Source: Druceiella hillmani (taxonomy: Eukaryota > Arthropoda > Insecta > Lepidoptera > Hepialidae). Taken from it: a stretch of DNA of 64,000 nucleotides. How positions within the stretch are numbered: position 1 is the first letter of the stretch; each line of letters begins with the position of its first letter. The stretch is from assembly GCA_039881145.1 (NCBI GenBank), contig JAYKKI010000007.1, forward strand, positions 42,012,001-42,076,000, given 5' to 3'. A program made the translations under genes and the position numbers. Shown in pieces: positions 17,901 through 27,747 of the stretch. The notes beneath the pieces are model-generated. The model ran no database searches, had not been told where the DNA came from, and saw only the letters and a list, made by a program, of their open reading frames with translations.

Positions 17901-20900
17901 TAGTCTTGTAGGGAAAGAAATGTAAAAAATATAATTGTAACTCAAAATTATAAAAAATTTAGTTTTCTTTTGTATTTGGTGTGTATTATAAAGGTGTAGT
18001 GTCGTGTGATTTCAAGGCTTCTATTTGCTTGTATTCCTTTGTTACTATATACTAATTGAATCAGTATGAACTAATATCTTGACAGAATAAACATTTTGAT
18101 ATGAATAAAAACTTTCCCGGTTAAAATGCTAAAATAATATGAATACATATAAGTTTAAAATCAAATATAGATTTATAAGCTTCAAAAAAATATGGAGACA
18201 AGATAACGTAAATGATTGCTTTAATAAAAGATAACAATCATAACTTGGCTACATTGAACGCTTATCACTTTTATGATAGTCTTTGTAATCTGTTTGCCAA
18301 GTAAACAATAGTAGATGTGACAGATATAAAAAACTATTGTGAAAGGCCAAATCCACCATGTCTGCTCTTTTAAACACCATTACTAGCGATTGAATTAACA
18401 TATGCCCAATGAAATGGAAAACAATTATTTTCAAATTTAATTTTTGTGAATACAGCTAACATATAACTTTATTTGTTAGTTAAACATAATTGTTCATTTG
18501 CAAAATGGTATCAGCATTTGGAATAATAAGCTAAAGTTAACATTATAAACTTTTTATAGGAGTTATCATGGCAATATTACAAGGTGGGGCTGCCCGTAGA
18601 TTGAGTGCGGCGAGCGCAGTAAAGGCAGCCAGGGGTGCCCTCGTTCTGACCCCTGTGAGCTTTGTGTGTGTTGCTTTGGCTGGGCTTAATTATACAATAG
18701 TCTTACAACCTATACATTGGCTCTGGATTGGTCTAGTTCTTTTTGCAGTTTGTAAGTACTCAACAAAAGTTTTAATAGCCATTGTTTCAATAGAAACACT
18801 CGTTAATATATTTGTGTGACATTCTAACTTTTATATTATTTTAAACACAATGTATAACCAGGAATGAATATAAGTGGATCAATATTGGTTTGCGTAGAAA
18901 TAAGATTCCTTAATCTTTAAGTTTAGAAGGGTAGAAAATTATTTTTTGAACTGTGGCCTTTATAGAAATTTTTGAACATTGAATGTACTTGGCATTAATT
19001 TTGTAGAAATTCATTATTCACAATTAAATGAAACTACGTGATGTAGTATTATTTCTACTTTCTTTAATTTCTTTACCACGACCTAGGTTTCGTTGTATTA
19101 CAACATCTATATCTCACCTGAAGATGTTGTAATACAACGAAACCTAGGTGGAAATGCTTCTTTTTAATTCACATATTAATATTACCATTGATTTGTTATG
19201 TTTATAAACTTACATGATGCAATTTTTTGGAGAATTTAGTTTGGATGCAATTTATTTTGTATATATACAAATTTGTAAATTTAAAGGGAACCCGTATAAA
19301 CAATGTAAAAAGTAATCATACTAAACCATATTAAGGCCGCAAAAGAAGTTATTCCAATTGTTATTCCTATATTATTTTATAATAATTTTTTCTGAAATTG
19401 TCCTGGCCTGGAGATAATTTTGTTTTATTGTGTCATTTACTTCGCAACACATTGTGAATCAGTGCATTTCTATTGACTCTTGCAGCAACCGCCTTTGCCG
19501 TGTCATGCATTACAAGTGTAGCGGCTGGATTGGCCCAGGAAGCTTCGCGAGGGGCTGTGCTTGGGTGTCTGAGATCTCTAGGAGCTCTTGCTAGAGCCGC
19601 TGGTCCATTAATCGCATCGACAGGTAAAAAACAGTTTTATTTACCATTAGCTGTTGCCCGTGTGGACATTGGGAAACAATATCATTTCCTATAATTATCC
19701 CAAGGGAATGTATCCTGGGGATAAAATATAGATATTCCTTATACTGATCCATACATATCGTCGGCCAAATTATCAAAACTTTCCGCGATGAAAAGCATCC
19801 TATTTTCATCTCTGGGATATCTGCCCGTGTTCGGATTGTGCACTCAGACATGGCGTGTTATGTTGTCTCGCTGTCCCTCCACTCCCGTGCTCCACGCGGC
19901 TCCCGCACCCCTGACCCATGGCAGCATATCACCAGCGTGTTTTAATAGCGTTCAGCTCAAGTCAGGCATATCGTGATAGCTTTTACACTATTTGTCCATA
20001 TTATTTAGTGCAAAAGACAAACTTTATCTACTTTAAATACCAAAAGCGATAAACATATTTATTTTGATGAGAATTAATTTAATACTATAAAATGTGCATT
20101 GTAAAAAAGGAATTCAAATTAATAGAATGTATGCCTGGTTATTTTGGTTATAATGGCTTCAACATCGATTTCTTATCAAATCCTTATCAACAACAATTTC
20201 CTTATCAAAAACCATCGACATCCTTGATCTCGCTTCAATTGGTCAGTGGGCTCATGAAATGGGTCTTTTGGTTAACCCAAGTAAGTCACAAGCTATCATC
20301 GGTAGTCAAAGACTGACTTCTAAAGTAAACCTACTTAGTTTACCGAAATTAGTGCTAAATAGTACAATAATACCATACACGTCAACTGTTAAAAACTGAT
20401 CGATCAAAATCTTAATTGGCGGCCTCAAGTAAATGATGTTAGTCGTCGTGTTTTCAACAGGATACACTCTTTGAAACGTCTTCAAAATTTTATACCCATA
20501 AAACGAAAATCTACTTTTGTCAAACACTTTTATTACCATTAATCCATTATGGAGACGTGTGCTATCCTGATCTTAATAAAGAATATTTGTGCAAGTTAGA
20601 ACGTCTTCAAAATTATGCATTCGGTATATCTTCGGCCTCAGAAAATATGATCACATTTCTGAATACAGGTCACTTCTCAAATGGCTGAAGATCCATGATC
20701 GACGCCAACTTCACATACTTACACTTCTTTTTAACATATTAAAAAATCCTCATAGCCCAAATTATCTTAGTGGAAAATTTAAAAATTTGTCTGCTCACGG
20801 CCTTGGACTGCGATCTGAAAGTTCACACACCCTACTTATTCCTAAACATACCTCTACCACTTACGAAAAATCCTTCACTGTCCAAGCAGCAAAAATTTGG

Positions 20901-22450
20901 ATCCTGACATCAAGAAAATCACGTCTAAATATTTTCAAAGGTCGAGTGAAAAAGTCCTGCATCTCCTGAAACCTTTTCCTTTGTGTCCTCCTGTCTTTTC
21001 CATCCCAAATCATGTCAATATTTTGTTTTCTTTTTTAATTTACTTTTGTATTTTTTTTTGTCTAATGTGCTATGAAGAATTTTCATTGTAAAATCTCTTA
21101 TAGTCTACCAACTAAATTTCAATACAAATTGTTATGGTTGACTGGAAGAGATTGCTCATGTAGCAATAAGTCCGCCATATGTACTATACATAAAAGTTAA
21201 TAATAAATAAATAAACATAAAATGTAGATATATGCTGTTGCGGACTTTTAGTTAGAACTGTTTATAATTATGTGAAACATAAATATTATGTGAAACAATC
21301 CTACTCTACATTGTCTTAGTGTAACTTTAACGGTTTAGGCAGCGCACGCTAAGATAACTCTCAGAGGACAGGTATTTTTTCGACTTATTTGATTCTTATC
21401 GTTATGTAATAGCCAAATCAGACAATATCTTTGTAAATTGTAGTCTATATGTTATTCTGATGTATAAGGTATATTACTGCAAAGTTTCATAAAATCCGTT
21501 CAGTAGTTTTTGCGTGAAAGAGCTACAAGGATCCATCCTCACAAACTTTTGCGTTTATAATAATAGTAGGATTACCTAGTAGCATGTCAATTTTTTGGCA
21601 AGGTTTCTATTTGTTGGTATATTGTTGGTTGAAATGTTGAAGCATTTCAAAATAGATTTTTAAAATATTAATTTCATACCTATTTGTCTAATGATGGATA
21701 TATAATGTTTGAAGATGATGATCTTTTTAGATATACTTGATAATTGTCCAATGCTGTTGACATGGTATATTATGTATAGTATTAAAATCAATGATTAACT
21801 TATTTAGTTCTCGAGCTATAGACAAATATACAGACTCGAATTTTTTCTTAAATACTATTTTTCTATTGAATTTTATTAATATTTCCACCAAGAACAACAT
21901 GTCATATCCCTATATTAAAAAAAATTTAAGAGGGAGGTAGCCTGTTTTTAAAATTTTCAGTCATAAATTAACTAGGCGCTTAACATATCTTACATATAGA
22001 GATCATGCAAGATGGTTTCAGTGCCACCTGATACATAAAAACAATAAAACGTTTAGTTTTTGAAAAAGTAGTAAGTGAAACTTTTTGAAAAAACTGGATT
22101 TCACCCATGTCTTCAAAACATATTCTTTTTTCATTTAATGGCATTGTGAATATTTTCAAGTGACCTTTATGTTTCATGCATTTACAGATGAACTTTTTTA
22201 AATTTTTTTACATCTATGTGACATTTCCCATGTGACAGCAATCTATGTTTTTTTTATTTGAAGTGAATGCATGAATTAATTAATATTTCGAGAACAGAAG
22301 AAGAAATGCCCTACTGTTACAGTAAAAGAAGTGAAATTGAATATATTTTTTCTAGTCTACTGGTATTGTGGTGCACCACCTACATATTTTGCCGGCGCAG
22401 CCATGTTGATATTGCCAGCTGTCATGTTGCTTCAGTTGAAGATCAAATAA
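4644..22450 (+). CDS. Mfsd10: MFS transporter, MFSD10 / rtet (tetracycline-transporter-like) family
   Basis: Twelve-helix-type major facilitator transporter; the family is named for similarity to bacterial tetracycline exporters and is thought to move organic anions, but the substrate here is unknown. Coding exons: 4644-4646 (ATG only), 4726-5184, 12282-12440, 14133-14318, 16942-17191, 18560-18751, 19486-19623, 22356-22450. All introns are GT-AG and phases join without a stop to 493 aa. Landmarks: hydrophilic N-terminus of about 50 residues; first helix around [21 protein letters not shown] motif [12 protein letters not shown] (residues about 138-148) in the loop between helices 2 and 3; [24 protein letters not shown] before the central loop; [10 protein letters not shown]; and the family-typical [13 protein letters not shown]. 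The stop follows LLQLKIK. A TTG at 4817-4819 is in frame but internal. Intron 2 (7.1 kb) holds a Tigger relic and intron 7 a non-LTR tail. Placement in this family is firm. Confidence 0.93.
7546..8515 (+). pseudogene. Tigger/pogo-type transposase relic in intron 2 of the MFSD10-type gene
   Basis: Pieces in all three forward frames line up with a CENP-B/Tigger transposase. The N-terminal helix-turn-helix is at 7550-7790 ([15 protein letters not shown], then a degenerate second half). A second DNA-binding domain lies at about 7880-8040 ([16 protein letters not shown], then [16 protein letters not shown]). The DDE core starts with [14 protein letters not shown] near 8070-8110 and continues with [16 protein letters not shown]. 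The second acidic motif is LLLDNAPG near 8385-8405. A C-terminal scrap reads [10 protein letters not shown] near 8490. Several frameshifts and stops make it non-functional. It lies in the same orientation as the host gene but inside its intron. I could not define terminal inverted repeats. Confidence 0.8.
8887..9005. repeat. (TA)n / (TATATG)n microsatellite
   Basis: Almost uninterrupted TA dinucleotides passing into TATATG/TGTATA variants. Open frames on both strands here only encode Ile-Tyr runs and are artefacts. It lies in intron 2 of the transporter gene, about 370 bases past the Tigger relic. Confidence 0.95.
9047..9083. repeat. Near-perfect hairpin, 18-bp arms, 1-nt loop
   Basis: Arm CTAACATATAAAATGTGA at 9047-9064 is followed after one base by its exact reverse complement at 9066-9083. 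It is intronic, with no transposon hallmark around it. It is one of the fold-back palindromes discussed in the findings. Confidence 0.95.
9084..12281. other. Intron 2 of the MFSD10-type gene, distal part: no recognisable gene
   Basis: AT-rich intron. Open frames here (for example 10168-10389, 11222-11465, 11815-12018) are low-complexity and show no family resemblance. A small hairpin GTACTGCG/CGCAGTAC occurs at 11493-11518 and a T-rich tract near 11690-11740. The acceptor at 12271-12281 (TTCTTTTGCAG) closes the intron. Confidence 0.6.
12504..13018. mobile_element. Putative piggyBac-type MITE, 515 bp, TTAA-flanked
   Basis: Left end reads TTAA then CCCTTTTGCGC (12504-12518). The right end, read inward on the other strand, is TTAA then TCCCTTGAGTGCGC (ending at 13018). 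TTAA target sites and a CCCTT-type inverted end are hallmarks of piggyBac transposons. No transposase frame lies inside, so this would be a non-autonomous copy. The inverted match is imperfect and short, so the call is moderate. It is in intron 3 of the transporter gene. Confidence 0.45.
14502..14530. repeat. Hairpin, 11-bp arms, 7-nt loop
   Basis: CACTCAAACAT at 14502-14512 and its exact reverse complement at 14520-14530, inside intron 4 of the transporter gene. Confidence 0.85.
16843..16880. repeat. Hairpin, 15-bp arms, 8-nt loop
   Basis: TTATTAAATGGAGGA at 16843-16857 and its exact reverse complement at 16866-16880, about 60 bases upstream of the acceptor of coding exon 5 of the transporter gene. 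Confidence 0.9.
18955..19150. repeat. Dispersed repeat copy 1, ending in a 28-bp inverted repeat with hammerhead-like core
   Basis: Bases 18975-19108 match, on the opposite strand, the repeat at 49141-49260 (shared tracts such as AATTTTGTAGAAATTCATTA and TTATTTCTACTTTCTTTAA). Here the match runs into a perfect inverted repeat: arms 19081-19108 and 19122-19149, loop 13 nt. The right arm on the plus strand contains CACCTGAAGATG, a short GTTG/CAAC stem, and GAAACCTAGGT, which resembles the conserved core of hammerhead ribozymes such as those in Penelope-like elements. The element family is not identified with certainty. Confidence 0.7.
20210..21212 (+). mobile_element. 5'-truncated non-LTR retrotransposon (Jockey/CR1-like), reverse transcriptase C-terminus and 3' UTR
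   Basis: Conceptual translation in shifting frames gives the end of a LINE reverse transcriptase and its tail. Segments are [20 protein letters not shown] (near 20235), then [28 protein letters not shown] near 20600, [40 protein letters not shown], and [10 protein letters not shown] (20870-20900). The 3' UTR ends in TAATAAATAAATAAAC near 21200-21212, a typical target-primed tail. Many frameshifts and stops make it dead. It sits in intron 7 of the transporter in the sense orientation. Assignment to a clade is by remembered motif similarity only. Confidence 0.8.
21297..21573 (+). mobile_element. Short non-autonomous repeat with RTE/SINE-like tail
   Basis: The segment 21482-21573 (AAGTTTCATAAAATCCGTTC ... 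TTTATAATAATAGTAGGATT) matches a 3' tail I recognise from abundant insect non-LTR/SINE repeats. The unit may begin at 21297, because AATCCTACT there is the inverse of AGTAGGATT at the end (21565-21573). No coding capacity. The class (RTE-derived SINE or other) is uncertain. Confidence 0.5.
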
Positions 22451-24741
22451 CATGGAAAGACATTGGTTCTCTATGTACTCCACTATATGAATTTTTTATT
22501 TAAATTGTTTTTGTATTTAAATTATTTTAAAGTATTATTTATTTTATATTATCAGCAATAATTTTATGTTATTTATATTTATTTTATTTAGTTAGATGTT
22601 GTAGCTTGTTTTGATCGGATTAGTCAATATTTTGACAACCGAACCCAGTATTGAGATTATATCTGTGAACACAAAAATCAAGTAGAATAATTGAATATTT
22701 TTACACAAGGTTTTGAAATGGCTATATTTATATTTACACTAAAGTAAATTTGTTTACAGTGTGCTTGCGTTAATGAAAGATGAAATATGTTAAATTATGA
22801 AGAAAATTTTTTTATGAGGACTATAATTATTGAATTTTCTCATAGGTAAAATAATTTTCTAATCCACAATGATGCCTTTTTAGATATACAACTTTTTAAA
22901 TATTTATTTCATTATTATGTTTACATCTGTCTTTTTCTTGTAATTACATTCCATAAATGTTAATAGTGATATTGTACTAAAATGTAACCCAATTGGAAAG
23001 CATTTTTTTGAAAATGACTTAAATTTATCTATATTTATTAGATTTTTTTTATTTCCGTACTTAGTTACTTTCTGTGCCTACTTAATATTATTATGTAAAT
23101 TAATTTCTTAGCTAGTTAATGATCACTTTTGAAAGCAAGTAACATTTTTTTAAATTTGGGGTATTTTTTTTTAAACGAAGCAGTTTGATTACTTACAAAT
23201 TTTATGTGTACTCTAATTTAAATTTGATTATTATAAACTAAGTTTTTCACTAAGGTTGATAAAATAATTATGCAGCGACCAATTTTTTTTAATTTATGAG
23301 ATTCTCTAAAAGAAATTAAATCCTATCATTTCCTTTCTTAAAAAGTAACCTAAAAAGCCATATTCGTTTTTTTTTTTCAAAGGAAGGAGATATCTATAAA
23401 AGTGTTACCAGCCTAATATTGTATTTTACTTTACCTTTTGAAATAATGTTCCAAAAACAAAATTTCTTATATCTACTTAATTTACCAGATGCTTAAAATT
23501 TTCTCAAGTTTATTTTTATTCATTCACTTGATTTTATTAAAGTGTTTTCATAATGGTGCTTAATGGATTTTGCTCAACAGGATTCTTACTTAGTACGGAA
23601 TTGCTTTAGATGACAATAGAAAAAATGATGACGCTTGGTTTTTATATACTAGTGTATTTAATCTAGAAGCAAGTCAATTACGTGTGAATCCATGGTTCTA
23701 GCTTCGGTGTCTAGTCACAAAGTATTAATGCAATAATTTTTCTTTACTTAATATTATAATATATACTTCTTCAATATATTTTCTTTAATAGCAATAAATT
23801 AATATCAAAGAATAGCTTAATTTGAAGAAAAATAGCATGAATATGAGAGATCAAATCAAAATTTTTGTTCATTCAGTTGCTCTCTTTTTGGACATCTCTC
23901 TATGGCCATTTTATTTAAACACATGTTAGATGTGAATTATCAAAATATTTTTTTGTATACAGTCATTTAAATATTGAATTTCTTTTAAATAGTAATTATT
24001 TATTTATTAACTTTTTTATAAAATAAAACCACAGTTTTTGTGTAAAATTTATTTAATAAAATTCTATTTTAAATTTGAAAGGAGCTTTACAATATTAATA
24101 TTTGCGTATTAATATTTTTATATAAACGAAAATTAATTCTAATGACTTTGTTTTCACTTCAAATTGTATTTTTATCTAGATCAATTGAAGTACAAAAAAA
24201 TGGTGATACGTTTTTAGATAAATAATATCCAGAGACATGAAATGTGTCATTCAGCTCTCAAGTCACTGGCAAACAAATTCAGTAGAGTAGGCTAAATATG
24301 CTGAAGTAAGAACATTGAAACATGTTTGCCTTGTTTACATGGTTAGGAATTGTTGTGCATACTGATGTCAGATGATATAAATATAAAAAATATTTTAAAG
24401 ATATAATAAAATAAAATTATCGATCAAAAATTATTTTAAAATACAAGGTAGAAAAAAAGATAACAAAGATCAAATATAAAAAAAGAAAAAAGGAATTACA
24501 GATACAACTTAGTTTATTTGACAACTGTTCTTGTTGTATAATTTTGATGAAATCTATTGAAATAGTATTTTAAGATTTTTGATTATACACATACATGATT
24601 TACTGAATAATAAAGAATATTTTATACAAGCTATCTGTTTGTTTATGCAATTTCAGTGTGCGAGTAATTTTGATGACTATTGGATTTGATGAAATATTTA
24701 ATCTGTTCGCCCTTTACCCTCACCAAGTGTTGGCAATACTT
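22451..24741. other. 3' flank of the MFSD10-type gene: AT-rich, no gene seen
   Basis: Contains the 3' UTR of the transporter gene. A candidate polyadenylation signal AATAAA occurs near 23793, but several A/T-rich alternatives exist and I cannot choose. No recognisable coding or transposon sequence. Confidence 0.5.
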
Positions 24742-24979
24742 TTAACCCTTATCAGTCAAATATCACTATCCAGAAATCATTGATAGCAGAGTTTCTAGTC
24801 AGATGCCGCCAAATATCAACCATTATTTATGTGAAAATGAGTTTGTGTTTTATTTTAATTTAAAATTACATTAGCAAAAATTTTAAAAATTATTAACGGA
24901 CACAAAACTATTCAAAAACTGTAATAAACTTTGACTTAGTAGAAATTTTCTTTAAGAACACTTGACTGATAATGGTTAA
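24742..24979. mobile_element. piggyBac-type MITE, 238 bp, TTAA target sites
   Basis: Left end at 24742: TTAACCCTTATCAGTCAA. Right end read inward from 24979 on the other strand: TTAACCATTATCAGTCAA. That is 17 of 18 matching bases including the TTAA target site. The interior has no reading frame. Size, TTAA and inverted ends together fit a miniature piggyBac derivative. Confidence 0.65.
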
Positions 24980-25370
24980 ATGTACATTAAAATTATTTTC
25001 AAGTCACCAGCTGATTTTACATTGAATCAATCGTTAAAAATATGGTATAGCTGGAAAGAATAAATAAAATTCATTGCCTTTATTGTCATAGTACACCTGT
25101 AGTATGACAATATAAATTAACTTATACTTTACCTCATATTTTCATCTAAGAAAGGTCATTAGATCTTGGATGTAGATAGTATATCTCAGAGATACTCTAG
25201 ATATGTTCGCTAAATTAAATCCACAGTAGATATTTCCGTTTTCCAAAAATGTGTAATTTACAAACTTATTAATTTTGATGACCAAATCTCATTCAAAGAC
25301 AATTTATTCTTAACATACATTAAAAAAATCAGTGAGTTTGCAGATTTAGAAAGAGTTCTATGGTTTCTTA

Positions 25371-25423
25371 TCATGGTTTCATTCACATGGTTTTATTCAC
25401 ATGGTTTCATTCACCTGGTTTCA
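25371..25423. repeat. 14-bp minisatellite, about 3.5 units
   Basis: The unit ATTCACATGGTTTC repeats head to tail with one or two substitutions, starting from TCATGGTTTC and ending at CACCTGGTTTCAG. Intergenic. Confidence 0.85.
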
Positions 25424-26148
25424 GAAGATTATCATTTCATTCATAATCTATACAGAGGGGTTTTTAAATGTTTTATTACTTTAATATTATCAACAATATA
25501 TTATTGGACCGTTACTTGATAAACTAAATTAATTAGTTTTAAAAATGCTAAAAACCAATACATTGTAGTTGTCTCTATATTGTTGCTTCTGGTACCTACT
25601 TGGCAATAGAAAAATAAATAGTTTTTGGCTGGAACTTTTTTGGATTGGGATTATAATTGTGTACCAAGTTTAAAATTCAAATGAACACATAGAGAAATAA
25701 ATAACAAAATAAAAGAAAGATACGATAACGTCATCATGGCCAATCTTATCATAATCTTAGGTTTTGGTTTCAACTATATATTCCTCTAGAAGATCTCCAA
25801 TATCAGCGTGAAGAGACTGGTATGAACACTTGTTTTCTCCACACTTTTCAGGTGTGGTGTACTAACAAGGTCTCTGTTACTTTGGCCAAATAGCTTGTAA
25901 ACAGCCAAACAATCTAGATTAATTGGTTGTTGTTGGGAAAATAGAGGGCCAAAGACATCATGGTTTATGTCCTAGTCACTGGCCTGATCAGGTTAAGATC
26001 TTCATGGGATTCCCTGTCACTCCCACCTTGAGACAAATCGAAGATAGAAAAGCATGAAAGCCGCTAGTCAGCTTCTTTACCAATGCAACTTTAAGATGGG
26101 CACGACCTTCAGTAATGAAAATGTGACTAAGAAATGCCTAAGATTTTG

Positions 26149-26720
26149 TCATTTCCAAAAAACCTTTCTCTGAAGATATTGTAGCCAGTTGTGCCAACGG
26201 TATATTGTCCAATTCATCATAAGAATCATAATCCGTTGAAGTAAAATTTTGACATTTTTGAAACATCTTGGTTTCTTCATCATCAGTAATTTTCGTTTTT
26301 CTCCGTTCATGCTGGAGGCTACAAGCACTGTGAGTTTATCTTTTGATAGTTTCTGACCTATGCATTTTTCGCCTTTAAATTTTAATGCCCTCTCAGGAGG
26401 TAAATTAAAAAAAAATCTGTCGTCGGCATTCAATATTTTTTTTCCAAACAGTTTGGCAACATGTTTCACTACTCAAAGGTATGTTTTGTTTCTTTGAACT
26501 ACACCAGAAGTGCTTTTTCGATAAATTGATAAGTTGGGTTATGATTTTTTTTTAATCTTCAGGGATTCTGATTTAATATTTCAGTACGGTTTTTCTCATC
26601 GTTGAAATCGTGGAATGTGACACTTTAAGTTCTTTAGACAAAACCACATTATTTTCACCATTTTGAAGTTCTGAAATTATTGCCACTTTTTTTCAACAGT
26701 AAACACATGTCTATATTTGG
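26149..26720 (-). pseudogene. Second Tigger/JRK-like transposase relic
   Basis: Minus strand. Near 26600-26700 the translation gives an N-terminal helix-turn-helix (KKVAIISELQNGENNVVLSK, then VSHSTISTMRKT). At 26149-26469 it gives the start of the DDE core: DDRFFFNLPPERALKFKGEK, KLSKDKLTVLVASSMNG, KPRCFKNVK. The first acidic region reads NADDRFFF where functional copies have a DET-type motif. The part between the HTH and the core is missing or scrambled and the C-terminal half is absent. This is a different Tigger family from the relic at 7.5 kb. Confidence 0.75.
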
Positions 26721-27747
26721 CTATTGATTATAATTACGATTCGACGAAATACAGTTAACTCTCAGAAAGTTCCTTTGTCATTTACAAAGGAATTTATCCT
26801 TAGTTGATCAATACTTATTACAAGCAATAAGTTCACCGTACTGCTATCAGGATTCTTGGTGCTTTTAAACTGTGCCCATGTTTTCAAACATGTGCCTTCG
26901 ATAGTAAACAAAAAATAAAAAGCTTATTAATACTAGGGGTTTAACATACTAATATTAAATACTGGAGGTATTTAACGTGAAATATTTAAACGCTTTAAAT
27001 TTTAATATTCAATAACATAGTAAAGTATACAACACACTATAAATTAAATTGCTTGATTTCAGTAGGTTTAATGGCAAACCGACAAACATTTAAACTTGCC
27101 GCGTTTGTGTATTGTGGCGATACAAATCAACTAAACAGTTAGTATTATAATTCAAGTGAATAAAATATACTGTTTATATAAACATTTCTTTCCTTCACAT
27201 AATTCTTCTACTTATACTTCGCACAATTCTTATCTCTATCTCACTCATCAAAACGAATCAGCAGAACAGTGCTCGCTTTGTTTCTTTTCGTTCATTCAGA
27301 ATCCGAGATGCAACGTGACAAATCATACGTTTGATATAATAAAATGTTTCGGATCATTTGGAACACAGATATGTTCCGGAACACTGAGTAGTTTCTGTAA
27401 AGAGTTACACACGTCTAATATTTTGCTACAAAAATTTTAATTTTTACATTGTAATATAAGTCTGGCGATTATTTAAAAAAACTAGAGTCAATCTTGCAAA
27501 ATCATTTGTAGTTTTATAAGTCAGCATAAAATTATCCTAGAACTATTCTCATATCAAAGGGAACTAAATTCACTGTTGACCAGTGTTATGTGTATATTTC
27601 TTGATATATTAAATCGCATAGATATTAAATAAGGTTATGAAAACTGAGTTAGTTTGGATAGAATTCAGAATGTTTTTGAGATGCAATAAAAATGACCTAT
27701 ATATCACATAATAAATGAACACCATATTGAAGGACAAGTAGTATCCT

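Noticed and set aside
19788..19976. 62-aa ORF in transporter intron 7
   Set aside because: GC-richer than surroundings but no family resemblance and no splice context; likely part of an unidentified repeat.
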